Of a stretch of DNA of 64,000 nucleotides, positions 1 to 9,283 are shown piece by piece; the stretch's first letter is position 1; the number at the start of each line of letters is the position of its first letter. The DNA comes from Hyalangium ruber. Its GTDB lineage: Bacteria > Myxococcota > Myxococcia > Myxococcales > Myxococcaceae. Where the stretch lies: positions 1 through 64,000 of the forward strand of contig NZ_JAXIVS010000016.1 in NCBI RefSeq assembly GCF_034259325.1, given 5' to 3'. A program made the position numbers and the translations under genes. The notes beneath the pieces were generated by a model. That model worked only from the letters and a program-made list of their open reading frames with translations, did no database searches and was not told the DNA's origin.

Positions 1-118
1 CCTCGCAGCAGTCGTCGAGGCTGAGCTCGACGCCATCTGCCGGGACGACTCCTTCCTGCGCCGCCTGTGGCAGGGCTCGGAGATTCCGATCCCGCCAGCC
101 CTGACATTACTTTCCTGA
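1..118 (+). CDS. C-terminal end of an unidentified protein (partial)
   Basis: Reading frame 2 is open from the window edge to a TGA at 116-118 and encodes the last 38 residues (ending TLLS). Codon third positions are mostly G or C, as in the real genes nearby, so this is probably the tail of a genuine gene whose body lies outside the window. It converges on the quinone oxidoreductase gene and overlaps its last 12 bases. Too little is visible to name a family. Confidence 0.55.
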   Translation, partial: LAAVVEAELDAICRDDSFLRRLWQGSEIPIPPALTLLS

Positions 119-1111
119 GAGCCTATAGCGAGGAGACTCGGGACTCCGCACGGTGAGCACCACCTTGCCCACCGTCTCCCGGCCCTCCAGCCTCCGGTGC
201 GCCTCCGCCGCTTCGGCCAGCGGCAGCTTCAGCCCGATGAGGATTCGCAGCCGCTGCTCCGCTACCTCGCGCACCAGTTCCTCCAAGGCCCGGTGGTGCA
301 GCCCTGGCGGGTGCGGCGTGTGCAACCAGTACGCGCTCACCTTCAGCGACTTGGCGAAGAGCGCCTCCACGTCCACCGGAGGCGGCGGGCCGCTCGCCGA
401 GCCATAGCTCACCAGGTGCCCGAACAGCGCCAGCGCTTGCAGGCTTCCTGCCCACGTGCTCGCCCCCACCGCGTCCAGCACCAGGTCCACACCCCGGCCT
501 CCCGTGCGCTTGTGGACCTCCGCCACCACGTCCTCCCGGTCGTAGCGGATGACCTCCTCGACGCCCAGTTCCTGGATGAGCCGGGCCTTGGCCTCGCTCG
601 AGACCGTGCCGAAGACACGCGCCCCCGCCGCCTTCGCCAGTTGCACCGCCAGCACTCCCACGCCTCCCGCCGCCGCGTGGACGAGCACCGACTGGCCCTC
701 GCGGACCTGTCCCACCGTGCGCAGCAGGTGGTACGCCGTCAGCCCTTGCACCGGCACCGCCGCCGCCACCTCGAAGGACACGCTCTCGGGCAGCAGCACC
801 AGCCCGCTGGCCTGGGCCTTCACCACCTCGGCATAGCTGCCCACCGTCAGCGTCACGACCCGCCGCCCCACCAGCGCCGGGTCCACTCCGGCTCCCACTG
901 CCGTGACGATTCCCGCGGCCTCGCTCCCGAGAATCCTCGGCAGCGGCACCTTCGTGTCGTAGAGCCCTCGCCGCCGCTCCGTGTCCGCGAAGTTCACCCC
1001 CGTGGCGTGGACCTGGAGCAGCACCTCACCCGGCCCCGGCGCTGGCTCGGGTACTTCCTCGAACCGCAGCACCTCGGGCCCACCCGTCTCGTGGTAACGA
1101 ATCGCTTTCAT
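107..1111 (-). CDS. NADPH:quinone oxidoreductase (zinc-independent MDR family)
   Basis: A 334-residue medium-chain dehydrogenase/reductase of the quinone oxidoreductase type, expected to reduce quinones with NADPH in the cytoplasm. The N-terminal GroES-like domain opens with MKAIRYHETGGPEVL and carries the GVNFADTERRRGLY segment typical of quinone reductases. The Rossmann nucleotide-binding loop AAAGGVG lies at residues 146-152. The cysteine/glutamate zinc-ligand pattern of alcohol dehydrogenases is absent, which supports QOR rather than ADH. Length is normal for the family. It stands alone, with a convergent partial gene on its 3' side. Substrate is not predictable. Confidence 0.9.
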   Translation of the reverse strand: MKAIRYHETGGPEVLRFEEVPEPAPGPGEVLLQVHATGVNFADTERRRGLYDTKVPLPRILGSEAAGIVTAVGAGVDPALVGRRVVTLTVGSYAEVVKAQASGLVLLPESVSFEVAAAVPVQGLTAYHLLRTVGQVREGQSVLVHAAAGGVGVLAVQLAKAAGARVFGTVSSEAKARLIQELGVEEVIRYDREDVVAEVHKRTGGRGVDLVLDAVGASTWAGSLQALALFGHLVSYGSASGPPPPVDVEALFAKSLKVSAYWLHTPHPPGLHHRALEELVREVAEQRLRILIGLKLPLAEAAEAHRRLEGRETVGKVVLTVRSPESPRYRLSGK

Positions 1112-1170
1112 GGCTCGGCCTCATATAGCGAGCCATGCGCCGCTCTGCTCGACTTCTCGCGCCTCGGCGC

Positions 1171-2262
1171 TCACGGCGCGCTGGCTTCGCCCGGCTCGAA
1201 GTGCGGCACCTCCACCTGCTTACGTCTCCGGAGCACCTGCTCCATGCGGCATTGCTCGGGCGCCTTCTCCGGCCTCCAGCGCAGGAACTGGGTGCCATGT
1301 CGGAAGCGTCCCTGGCTGAAGTAGTCGTACGCCACCTCCACCACCAGCTGCGTCTTCAGTGGCTCCCAGGCGGTGTCGCGCTTGCTCCAGCGGCTCGGGC
1401 CTCCGGGCGCCTTGCCGGTGAAGCCCTCCCCTCCCCGGAGCGACTCGAGTGGCTCGACGAGCTCCTTCTTCGCCTTCGCGGAGAAGCTCGAGCAGAAGCC
1501 CACATGGTGCAGCAGCCCGTCCTCATCGTACAGCCCCAGCAGCAGCGAGCCCACCCCGTGCTCTCGCTTCTCCGCCCAGCGGAAGCCTCCCACCACGCAG
1601 TCCGCCGTGCGCTGCGGCTTCACCTTCACCATCGCCGTGCGCTCCCCCGAGGCATACGGCGCCGAGAGGCGCTTGGCCACCACCCCGTCCATTCCCGGAG
1701 AGCCAAGCCACGCCCGGGCCACGTCCGCCGAGCGCGTCGCCGGAGAGAGTCGGATCTGCCCCGTGTCCTGGAGGTAGCTCACGGCGAAGGACTCCAGCCT
1801 GCGCCGCCGCTGCAGCAGCGGCTCCTCGGTGCGGCGCTGCCCCCGCGAGTCCACCAGCAGATCGAACACGTAGAGCCGCGAGGGCGTCTCGGCCGCCAGC
1901 TTCGCCACCCGGCTGGCCGCGGGGTGGATGCGCTGCAGCAACGCATCGAACGAGAATCCCCCTTCCTCCGGAATGACGATCTCCCCGTCCACCACGAAGC
2001 GCTTGGGCCGCAGCTTTCGCACCGCCGCGACGAGCTCCGGGAAGTACCGGCCCAGCGGCTGCCCCGCCTTGGACTGCAGCTCCACGTACTCTCCGTCGCG
2101 GTAGGCGACGCACCGGAAGCCGTCCCACTTGGGCTCGTATTGCCAGTCGTCTCCGGCCGGCACCTCCCGCTCCAGCTCCGCCTCCATGGGCGGATAGGGT
2201 GGCGTGAGCGGCAGCTCGAGCGGCCCCCAGGAAGCAGGCGCCGCGGGTCGGGTCGGTCTCAT
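1171..2262 (-). CDS. ligD: ATP-dependent DNA ligase, LigD ligase domain
   Basis: A 363-residue ATP-dependent DNA ligase of the bacterial non-homologous end-joining type. The adenylation motif EPKWDGFR is at residues 43-50 with catalytic Lys45, followed by the VDGEI motif and the MVKVKP motif, then an OB-fold with WEPLKTQLVVEVAYDY and FRHGTQFLRWRPEK. The ATG at 2262 overlaps the stop of the polymerase gene as ATGA, so translation is probably coupled. The open frame continues upstream, but only as a shadow of the polymerase gene. Many bacteria carry ligase, polymerase and nuclease as one LigD chain; here they are split and no nuclease or Ku gene is in the window. Confidence 0.93.
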   Translation of the reverse strand: MRPTRPAAPASWGPLELPLTPPYPPMEAELEREVPAGDDWQYEPKWDGFRCVAYRDGEYVELQSKAGQPLGRYFPELVAAVRKLRPKRFVVDGEIVIPEEGGFSFDALLQRIHPAASRVAKLAAETPSRLYVFDLLVDSRGQRRTEEPLLQRRRRLESFAVSYLQDTGQIRLSPATRSADVARAWLGSPGMDGVVAKRLSAPYASGERTAMVKVKPQRTADCVVGGFRWAEKREHGVGSLLLGLYDEDGLLHHVGFCSSFSAKAKKELVEPLESLRGGEGFTGKAPGGPSRWSKRDTAWEPLKTQLVVEVAYDYFSQGRFRHGTQFLRWRPEKAPEQCRMEQVLRRRKQVEVPHFEPGEASAP

Positions 2263-3194
2263 AGGAACCTCTCCAGCTCCACCCTCCCCTTCGGGGCGAG
2301 CAGCTTCTTCCAGAGGTCTCCCCGGCGCTTCACCCGCGCGGGCACGTTGGACAGGGTGAAGTCCTCGATGCGCGCGCCGGCCTCGAGCTCCTCCCACGTC
2401 ACCGGGGTGGACACGCTGGCGTGGCGCGTGGGGCGCACCGAGTAGAGGGACGCGAGCGTGCGCCCCCACGCGTTCTGGTTGTAGTCCACGAGCACGCGGC
2501 CCGCCGGGCGCTTGACGATGCGGTACTCGGCGGTGATGAGCTCCGGGTGCTCCTTGGCGAGCTCCTGCGCCAGCGCCTTCGCGATGGTCCACACCTGCTT
2601 CTGCGTCGGCCCCCGGCGGATGGGCACGTAGACATGCAGCCCCTTGGAGCCCGAGGTCTTCACCAGCGTCGGCATCTTCAGCCGCGTCAGCACATCCCTC
2701 AGGATGAACCCCGTCTCCACCACCTGCTCCCAGCGCGCCTGCCCTGGATCCAGATCGAAGTGCAGGTAGTCGGGCCGCTGCACGTCATCGCAGCGGGCGT
2801 ACCAGGGGTTCAGGTCAATGCAGCCCAGGTTGATGATCCACAGCAGCGTCGCCAGGTCCTCGACCACCGGAAAATCGATGACGTTGCCCGAGGAGTGGGT
2901 GATGGAGCAGGTGCGGATCCACGCCGGGCGCGGCTCGGGCGCCCGCTTCATGAAGAAGAACGGGCCGAAGGCGCCATTCGGGTAGCGCTTCATCACCATG
3001 GCGCGCCCCTGGAGGTGCGGCAGGAGCACCGGCGCCACCTGGGCGTAGTAGCGCAGCAGGTCCCCCTTGGTGATGCCCAGCTCGGGCCAGAACGGCTTGT
3101 CCAGGTGCGTCAGCTTCAGCTCCTGGTCCCCCAGCCGGAGCAACCGCTCCCCGCTCGCGCCTTCATCGAGGATGGCCAGCGCCTGCGCGTTCAT
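2259..3194 (-). CDS. ligD: LigD polymerase domain (NHEJ primase-polymerase)
   Basis: A 311-residue archaeo-eukaryotic primase-like polymerase, the PolDom module of LigD, which fills in DNA ends during non-homologous end joining. The metal-binding DLD motif (HFDLDPG) is at residues 145-151, and the SGSKGLHVYVPI segment containing the second conserved His follows. The N-terminal LTHLDKPFWPELGITKGDLLRYY is characteristic. It lies directly upstream of the separate ligase gene with a 4-base overlap, so the two likely form one operon. Start ATG at 3194; no further upstream start is needed for a full-length domain. Confidence 0.93.
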   Translation of the reverse strand: MNAQALAILDEGASGERLLRLGDQELKLTHLDKPFWPELGITKGDLLRYYAQVAPVLLPHLQGRAMVMKRYPNGAFGPFFFMKRAPEPRPAWIRTCSITHSSGNVIDFPVVEDLATLLWIINLGCIDLNPWYARCDDVQRPDYLHFDLDPGQARWEQVVETGFILRDVLTRLKMPTLVKTSGSKGLHVYVPIRRGPTQKQVWTIAKALAQELAKEHPELITAEYRIVKRPAGRVLVDYNQNAWGRTLASLYSVRPTRHASVSTPVTWEELEAGARIEDFTLSNVPARVKRRGDLWKKLLAPKGRVELERFL

Positions 3195-3368
3195 GGCCTC
3201 AAGTTAAGGCGCTGATCATCGGCGCGGCAGGGCGCCGACGATGAGGGGCCCTCCGGAAAGCGGGCGGACGGGCGGGCGCTTCGGAGCCAGAGGCGCCTCA
3301 GTCAGAGGAGAGGAAGCTGGCGTCCGCGAGCGCTCTTGAGTGTACTGCTCCACGCGAGGAGATGACGC

Positions 3369-3887
3369 GTGTCCCCACCCCCTGTGATTCTGGCAACGCC
3401 TCGAATCGAGCTGACGGAGATGCTCCCTCCGGATGCGGAGGCCGTCTTCGAGCTGAACTCCGACCCGGAGGTCATCCGGTACACGGGGGACGGGCCCTTC
3501 GCCTCCGTCGAGGCGGCCCGGGACTTCCTCACCGCGTACCCGGACTACCGCACCTACGGCTACGGCCGGTGGGCCATGCGCCGCAAGTCCGATGGGGCCA
3601 TGCTCGGCTGGTGCGGGCTCAAGTACCTGCGGGACACGCAGGAGACCGATTTGGGCTACCGCCTCTACCGCCGCCACTGGGGCCAGGGCTATGCCACCGA
3701 GGCGGGCCTGGCCTGCCTCGCCTATGGGTTCGACACCCTGGGCCTCTCGCGCATCGTCGCGCGCGTCGTGGAGGCCAACGTGGCCTCCGTCCGGGTCCTC
3801 GAGAAGTGCGGCCTGCGGCGGATCGGCTCGATCGACTTCGATGGAGAGCCCGGCCTGCTCTTCGCCGTGGAGCGCCCCCTTCCCTAG
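3369..3887 (+). CDS. GNAT family N-acetyltransferase (RimJ/RimL-like)
   Basis: A 172-residue GCN5-related acetyltransferase. The N-terminal ILATPRIELTEMLPPDAEAVFEL and the C-terminal acetyl-CoA-binding region (YRRHWGQGYATEAG, followed by VEANVASVRVLEKCGL) match the RimJ/RimL group that acetylates N-terminal amines or small molecules. The start is a GTG at 3369 with a GAGGAG ribosome-binding site about 7 bases upstream. It is separated from the LigD pair by a divergent intergenic region. Substrate unknown. Confidence 0.88.
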   Translation: MSPPPVILATPRIELTEMLPPDAEAVFELNSDPEVIRYTGDGPFASVEAARDFLTAYPDYRTYGYGRWAMRRKSDGAMLGWCGLKYLRDTQETDLGYRLYRRHWGQGYATEAGLACLAYGFDTLGLSRIVARVVEANVASVRVLEKCGLRRIGSIDFDGEPGLLFAVERPLP

Positions 3888-3917
3888 GACCAGTCCGGGG
3901 TATGCTGGGGCCGGCCC

Positions 3918-5531
3918 ATGAACGCCGCGATGAAGGCCTGCCTCGCCCTGTTCGGATTGCTCCTGGCGCTCGGCAGCCCGGCGTTCGCCAAGGGGCCGGC
4001 GCCTCGACGGGGCCCGCTCGTCTTCAGCGGCAACGTCGTCCTCAATGACGAGGTCTACCTCGCCGTCCTGGAGCTACCGCCCGACTTCGTCCCCGACAAG
4101 AGCGGCGCCGCCCAGGTGCGCTCGCGGCTGCTCTCGTTCCTGCACCGCGCCGGTTATGAGCTCGCCCAGGTCGAGACGGCGGTGGACAAGGGCCGCATCC
4201 TCGTGGACATCGACGAGGGCCGCGTGGAGAAGATCATCCTGCGCGGCCAGGGCACCCTGCGCACCGTGCAGGTGCTGCTCGGCCTGAGCCTGCCCCACAA
4301 TGTCTTCAACCGCCCCTACCTCGAGCGCCAGCTCGCCACGCTGCGCCAGGAGAGCGGCGTGGAAGTCGAACGCTTCGAGTTGGTACGCACCAGCGAGGTG
4401 CCCCACGTGGGGCCCCAGGTCGAGGACCTCGGTCCCATCATCGACGACATTGGCAAGTTCGTCGGCCACCCGCTCATCCCCCCGCGCGCCGACTACGAGC
4501 TGCACATCGTCTTCCGGCGCCGCGAGTGGGCCACGGGCCTGGGCGTCGTCGCCGGACTGAGCGGCGTGGACGGCCTGCGCCTCGGGCTCGAGTACCGAGG
4601 CGAGAACCTCTGGCTCAAGGGTGACCGTTGGAGCGCCGGGGGACAGCTCGGCGCCAACCTGCGCACCCGCATCGCCGATGAGCACGCCTACCTGGCCCTC
4701 ACCCGCGCGATCGCCGAGCTGCACTGGCTCACGCCGCCCCTGGGCCGCAAGCTGCGCCCCGTGCTCTCGGCGCGCGGCGAACTCACCAGCCGCCAGCGCC
4801 CCGACGTCGGGCTCGAGAGCTACTTCTCCACCCGCGTGCAGCTCGGGCTCTCCCTGAGCTACGAGTTCATCCCCGGCGCCCTCGTCGCCCTCGGCGTGGG
4901 CGGAGATGAGCTCGAGGTCTTCGCGCTGCGCGGCGTGGAGGGGCTCGGGGTACCCGCCGGCGTGGCGCCCAGCTCCAGCCTGCGCCCCTTCCTGGCCGCC
5001 GGGGCCCAGCTCATCTTCGACCCCGACGAGATCCGCCGGGACCGCCGCCACGAGCTGGAACTCTCGAGCCGGCACTACCCGGGCGCCTCCGGCAGCGACT
5101 ACGGCCTCACCAGCTATCGCTATCAGAAGGTGTTCGAGATCGGCTGGCATGATGTCTGGCTCACCAGCCGAGGCGCATACCTCTGGGGCCAGCCCCCCTT
5201 CGTCGAGGAGCAGCCGGTGGGCGGGCTGCACGTGCGCGGCGTCTTCGGCACGCGCTTCTACGCCCGCCGTGTCGCCAGCGCGGGCCTCGAGGCGAACTTC
5301 TCCATCACCCGCGACATCTACAAGCTCGGCGCCTTCACGGACATCGCCGTGTTCGGCGACATCGACCGGGGCAGCAACACCGAGAAGGCGCGGGTGGTCG
5401 CCAGCCTCGGGCCCGGCTTCCACGTGCTCATCGCCGACGCCTTCCAGCTCGACCTCTATTACAGCCTGGGCTTCGCCGGGCGCGGCCAGGCCGAGCGAGG
5501 CTTCACGCTCAACCTCCGGCAGGCCTTCTGA
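3918..5531 (+). CDS. outer-membrane beta-barrel protein with N-terminal POTRA-like domain (BamA/TpsB superfamily)
   Basis: A 537-residue exported protein. Residues 1-24 form a signal peptide ending SPAFA. Residues about 50-110 look like a POTRA domain (LLSFLHRAGYELAQVETAVDKGRILVDIDEG split around a beta-alpha-alpha-beta pattern, then VEKIILRGQGTLRT). The rest is rich in alternating strands and ends in a terminal Phe (NLRQAF), as expected of an outer-membrane insertion signal. One POTRA domain is fewer than in BamA, so a two-partner secretion or lipid-transport role is possible. The partner and cargo are not evident. The next gene, 79 bases downstream, is also exported and may be in the same operon. 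Confidence 0.72.
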   Translation: MNAAMKACLALFGLLLALGSPAFAKGPAPRRGPLVFSGNVVLNDEVYLAVLELPPDFVPDKSGAAQVRSRLLSFLHRAGYELAQVETAVDKGRILVDIDEGRVEKIILRGQGTLRTVQVLLGLSLPHNVFNRPYLERQLATLRQESGVEVERFELVRTSEVPHVGPQVEDLGPIIDDIGKFVGHPLIPPRADYELHIVFRRREWATGLGVVAGLSGVDGLRLGLEYRGENLWLKGDRWSAGGQLGANLRTRIADEHAYLALTRAIAELHWLTPPLGRKLRPVLSARGELTSRQRPDVGLESYFSTRVQLGLSLSYEFIPGALVALGVGGDELEVFALRGVEGLGVPAGVAPSSSLRPFLAAGAQLIFDPDEIRRDRRHELELSSRHYPGASGSDYGLTSYRYQKVFEIGWHDVWLTSRGAYLWGQPPFVEEQPVGGLHVRGVFGTRFYARRVASAGLEANFSITRDIYKLGAFTDIAVFGDIDRGSNTEKARVVASLGPGFHVLIADAFQLDLYYSLGFAGRGQAERGFTLNLRQAF

Positions 5532-5610
5532 CAGAGCGGCGCGGCGGGGGGTTCTGGCGCCGTCCCATTCCTGAGAGACTCCGGACCGCCCCTGTCCTTG
5601 GAGCGTACCC

Positions 5611-6990
5611 ATGCGCCAGCTCGTCCTCCTCCTCGCCACCCTCGCCCTCGCGGGAACGGCCCATGCCGCGGATGACCCGGCGCTCTGGAAGGCCGTCTTC
5701 CAGCTCGACAAGCCCGAGCTGGAGAAGAAGGCCTCGGCCCTGCTGCGCTCGCGCGGCGCGGCGGGCTACGACGTGCTCTCGAAGGCGGCGCGCATCGGCA
5801 GCGAGCGCAACGCCCTGGGCACCGCCTCGCTCCAGCTGGGGTGCCACATCATGGGCATGCGGCCCTACCACACCTACGGCCAGGAGCTGGGGCTCTCCCT
5901 GCGCGCGGCGAAGCTGGCCACGGAGATGCTCCAGGAGGACCGCGCCCTGCGAGAGCAGATGCTCGGCGCGGAGGAGCCCTTCGATCGGGCGCTGGCGCTG
6001 CTCGTCTCGGCGAGCGTGCAAGGCGCGCTGCCGGGAGCGCTGAAGCGGCTGCAGGACGAGAAGGAGCCGCGCGTGCTGGAGGTGGTCGAAGGCGCCTCGC
6101 GCTGCGCGCAGATCCGCACCGGCGATCAGGTGGACGAGGAGGCGCAGCAGCTCTCCCGGAGGCTGAAGGGCACGCTGCAGCAGCCCCGCTGTGAGCAGCC
6201 GGGCTTCGCGGCCGACATGTTCCTCGAGGGGATGATTTCGGGCCGCTACAAGGTGTCCGGCTGGTCGCGCAGCGGTGAGGACTTCTCGGTGACGCTGAGC
6301 CGTGGCTCCGAGGAGCGCTCCTCGCTGGCGCCCCCGTGTGCGCTGGCCCTGTATGACGCGCTGGTCCGCAAGGGCACCTACGCGCATGGGTTGGTGGTCC
6401 CCATGGCCGGCCAGCGCATGCTGCCCCTGGCCACCCGGGACGCGGCGGCCCAGCGCGCGGTGCGGGACTTGCCGCGCTACCCCGAGCAGAACCGGAACGA
6501 GCTGGCCGCGGAGCTGGTCAACGCCGGCTACTACGTGCCGGTGAAGGTGACGTTCAAGACGGACGACACCTTCGCGCAGGATGAGGAGCTGGAGGCCGCC
6601 GCGCGGCAGGGCAACGCCCAGGCGCTGGCCACCATCGATCGCCACGTCTTCTGCCGGGGCACGTTCGGCGCCCGGGGCCTGGCGCTGCTGGGCTACCTGG
6701 GGACGAAAGAGGCGGCGGACACGGCCTATCAGCTCGCCCAGCGGTGCCCGCGCGCGCTGTCGGCGGCGACGGCGGCCCTGCTGCGGCTGGGGGACTCGCG
6801 CGGCCTGTCGCTGCTCGAGAAGTCCCTGGCGGAGACCGGCTTCGCCATGGAGGACCTGCACCGCGCGGTGATCGAGTCCTATACGCCCGAGCTGGGCCGC
6901 ACGCTGCGCGAGCTGTCCCAGCGGGACAACGCCAGCGCCAAGGAGCTGCTGGGCATCCTCCGGACCGCCGGGGTGACACAAGCGGAGTGA
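5611..6990 (+). CDS. exported alpha-helical repeat protein, function unknown
   Basis: A 459-residue protein with a clear signal peptide (MRQLVLLLATLALAGTAHAA). The N- and C-terminal thirds are regular alpha-helical hairpins resembling HEAT/ARM repeats, for example KPELEKKASALLRSRGAAGYDVL near the N-terminus and GTKEAADTAYQLAQ near residue 370. The middle carries several cysteines. It ends 14 bases before the convergent M48 protease gene. No family recognised; a periplasmic scaffold or regulator is a guess from the fold only. Confidence 0.75.
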   Translation: MRQLVLLLATLALAGTAHAADDPALWKAVFQLDKPELEKKASALLRSRGAAGYDVLSKAARIGSERNALGTASLQLGCHIMGMRPYHTYGQELGLSLRAAKLATEMLQEDRALREQMLGAEEPFDRALALLVSASVQGALPGALKRLQDEKEPRVLEVVEGASRCAQIRTGDQVDEEAQQLSRRLKGTLQQPRCEQPGFAADMFLEGMISGRYKVSGWSRSGEDFSVTLSRGSEERSSLAPPCALALYDALVRKGTYAHGLVVPMAGQRMLPLATRDAAAQRAVRDLPRYPEQNRNELAAELVNAGYYVPVKVTFKTDDTFAQDEELEAAARQGNAQALATIDRHVFCRGTFGARGLALLGYLGTKEAADTAYQLAQRCPRALSAATAALLRLGDSRGLSLLEKSLAETGFAMEDLHRAVIESYTPELGRTLRELSQRDNASAKELLGILRTAGVTQAE

Positions 6991-7004
6991 GGCACCCCTC
7001 CCCG

Positions 7005-8258
7005 CTACGGGGCCTGGTGCTCGGCCTTCCAGCGCATACCCATGAGGATGCGCGAGCGCCCGCTGGGGTGATCGAAGAGCAGGAACTCCTCCAGCGGGCC
7101 CGGGGCGAGCTTGCGGTACTCGCCCAGCTTGAGCGCCACGGTGGCGAAGCCGTCCGGCTGGCCCGAGGCGTTCAGCCCGAACAGGTCCGCCTCCGCCTCG
7201 TTGGCGCGGACCACGGTGTTCGTCACGGGCGTGGCCACCAGGAAATAGAGCGACAGCAGGGCCATGAGCACCGGCAGCCCGGCGGGGTCTCCCACCTCCT
7301 CCACGCCCCAGCGCTTGCCCCACCGCGCCAACACCCGGGGCAGCGCCCAGGCGATGAAGGCGAAGCCCACCAGCAGCACCAGCGAGAACGAGAGCAACAT
7401 CTCGTACACGTGGTTGAGCACGTAGTGGCCCAGCTCGTGCGCCATCACCATCTGGATCTCCTCGGGCGTCGAGCGGTTGAGCAGGTTGTCGTTGAGCGAG
7501 ATGCGCAGGGTGCCGAAGATGCCGCTCACGTTGGCGCTGATGCGCTTGGACTGGCGCGAGGCGTCGAACATGTAGACGTGCTCGGCGGGCACGCCGTTGG
7601 CGCGCGCCATGGAGAGCACCTTGTCGCGGATGGGCCCGGGCTCCAGCGGCTTGTACTCGTTGAAGAGCGGCGAGATGAACACCGGCCCGAGCAGCAGCGC
7701 GACCACCAGGAAGCCCACGCCCACCCCCGCGGCCCACACCCACCAGCGCTTGGGCGCGGCGCGAATCACCGCGTAGAGCACCCCCGTCGCCAGGCCCGCC
7801 ATTACCGCGGTCACCGCGAGCTCGATGAGCAACTGCCCGAACCAGTCTCCGAAGCCCTGGTTGGACAAGTCATACTGATGCTCGCGCACGAAGTCCGTGT
7901 ACACGGTGAGAGGGAAGCTCAGGAGCGCCGCCAGCACGAGGTACTGGATGGCGTAGAGCACCGTGCCGAAGAAGCCCTTGCCTCCGAACCGCTGCCCCAG
8001 GTTCCTCATGCGGGAGCTGAGGCCAAAGCGCATCAGCACCCACGCCACCGCCAGCCCGTAGAGCGGCTCCCAGAGCAGCAGCCAGTACCCTCCCTCGAAG
8101 TAGGCATCCGAGCGCGCCTTCGCCTCGGGCGGCACGCTGGCGAGGTACGCGTCGGTCGCGGCGACAGGATCGAAGCCCCGCGTGTCGGCCAGCGCCGGCA
8201 CCGCCAGGAGCCCACAGAGCACGGCCAGCCCTCCTGCCCACCGCATCATCCGTCGCAT
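7005..8258 (-). CDS. M48 family metalloprotease (Ste24/CAAX protease-like)
   Basis: A 417-residue multi-pass membrane zinc protease of the Ste24 type. HELGH at residues 274-278 supplies two His ligands and the catalytic Glu. NEAEAD (third ligand Glu354) follows in the expected place. An N-terminal signal-like segment ending ALA precedes several hydrophobic spans between residues about 60 and 195. The EHQYDLSNQGFGDW segment is typical of Ste24 homologues. Bacterial members act in membrane-protein quality control or peptide processing. It is divergently arranged with the small lipoprotein gene at 8321. Confidence 0.92.
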   Translation of the reverse strand: MRRMMRWAGGLAVLCGLLAVPALADTRGFDPVAATDAYLASVPPEAKARSDAYFEGGYWLLLWEPLYGLAVAWVLMRFGLSSRMRNLGQRFGGKGFFGTVLYAIQYLVLAALLSFPLTVYTDFVREHQYDLSNQGFGDWFGQLLIELAVTAVMAGLATGVLYAVIRAAPKRWWVWAAGVGVGFLVVALLLGPVFISPLFNEYKPLEPGPIRDKVLSMARANGVPAEHVYMFDASRQSKRISANVSGIFGTLRISLNDNLLNRSTPEEIQMVMAHELGHYVLNHVYEMLLSFSLVLLVGFAFIAWALPRVLARWGKRWGVEEVGDPAGLPVLMALLSLYFLVATPVTNTVVRANEAEADLFGLNASGQPDGFATVALKLGEYRKLAPGPLEEFLLFDHPSGRSRILMGMRWKAEHQAP

Positions 8259-8320
8259 GCCTCGTTCCTCCCCAGCGCGTGAAGTTGGCGCGGGAGGCTA
8301 CACCAACGGAGACTCGGGGC

Positions 8321-8704
8321 ATGACCCACTCCCCTCCCCTTCGGCTGGCGCTCCTGTCTTGTCTCTTCCTGGGCTGCGGCCTGCTGGACGAGCTCCCCTC
8401 GCGAGATGCGCGCTGTGACTTGAGGCCCGCCTATGACCAATGCACGGACCTGCGCGAGTTCAAGGGCCCCTCGTTCTTCACCTTCGAGGGCGTGTGCGAG
8501 ACCCTGCGGGCCTCCACCAGCGGCGGCAGCTACCGGGAGGACGCGCGGTGTGACATGACGGGCGTCGTGGGCGGTTGCCAGACCTCCCACGGTGACGGCT
8601 CCGAGCAGACCAACTGGTACTACTCCGGCGACAAGTACAAGACTGAGAGCGACGTGCGCGAGGAGTGCGACTCCGGCCAGGAGTTCACCGCGCCAGTGCC
8701 GTGA
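8321..8704 (+). CDS. small Cys-rich lipoprotein, function unknown
   Basis: The likely start is the ATG at 8321 (MTHSPPLRLALLSCLFLGCGLL), giving 127 residues. The frame stays open upstream to 8279, but only this start yields a proper signal peptide with a lipobox ending LGC. The mature part contains six cysteines (RCDLRPAYDQC, GVCETL, RCDM, GGCQTS, EECDSGQ), suggesting disulphides in the envelope. Its 3' end overlaps the convergent methyltransferase gene by 20 bases. No homologous family recognised. Confidence 0.7.
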   Translation: MTHSPPLRLALLSCLFLGCGLLDELPSRDARCDLRPAYDQCTDLREFKGPSFFTFEGVCETLRASTSGGSYREDARCDMTGVVGGCQTSHGDGSEQTNWYYSGDKYKTESDVREECDSGQEFTAPVP

Positions 8705-9266
8705 GCCCCGGCAAGGTCGCCACCAGCCGCGCCTCGTGCCGCCCCTCCTCCGTCCACCCCTCGGTGTACGAGACGGGCTCCAGTTCCTGGAGCAGGCGCG
8801 GCAGTTCGCCATCCTCCAGCAGGAAGCGGGCGGACGGGTGCGGGTGCCGCTGGAGGTTGCTCCGGGTCGGCTGGGCGAAGACGAGCAGCCCTCCCGGCGC
8901 GAGCACCTTTGGAAACGCCGCGAACAGCGGGCGCCAGAGGAAGTTCAGGCACACCACCAGCGCGTAGGGCCCAGGCGGCAGGGGCTCCGTCTCCACGTCC
9001 ACCCGCTGCGTCCGCAGCGCAACCCCTTCCTCGCGCGCGGCCGCCGCGGCCCGCTCCAGCGCGACGTCCGAGACGTCCACCAGCGTGACGTCCAGGCCCC
9101 GCCGGGCGAGCCACCGCGCGTCATGGCCGAGCCCTCCCGCCACCTCCAGGGCTCGCCCCGTGCTCGGCAACTGCCCCACGAGCGACTGGAGGAACCCGGA
9201 GGGCCCTGACGGCCCCGCCTGCTCGCGGTAGCGGGTGTTCCACCTCTGTCGATCTTCCTCGCTCAT
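8685..9266 (-). CDS. class I SAM-dependent methyltransferase
   Basis: A 193-residue methyltransferase. The SAM-binding loop is EVAGGLGHDARWLARRG near residues 41-57, then VTLVDVSDVAL (acidic residue binding the ribose) and YALVVCLNFLWRPLF for the post-I motif. The start chosen is the ATG at 9266 (MSEEDRQRWNTRY), the usual beginning for this family; the longer open frame upstream is shadow. The small size and lack of a target-recognition domain suggest a small-molecule substrate. It is followed on the same strand by no close partner. Confidence 0.85.
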   Translation of the reverse strand: MSEEDRQRWNTRYREQAGPSGPSGFLQSLVGQLPSTGRALEVAGGLGHDARWLARRGLDVTLVDVSDVALERAAAAAREEGVALRTQRVDVETEPLPPGPYALVVCLNFLWRPLFAAFPKVLAPGGLLVFAQPTRSNLQRHPHPSARFLLEDGELPRLLQELEPVSYTEGWTEEGRHEARLVATLPGLTALAR

Positions 9267-9283
9267 GGCGTTCGCCGCCCAGG

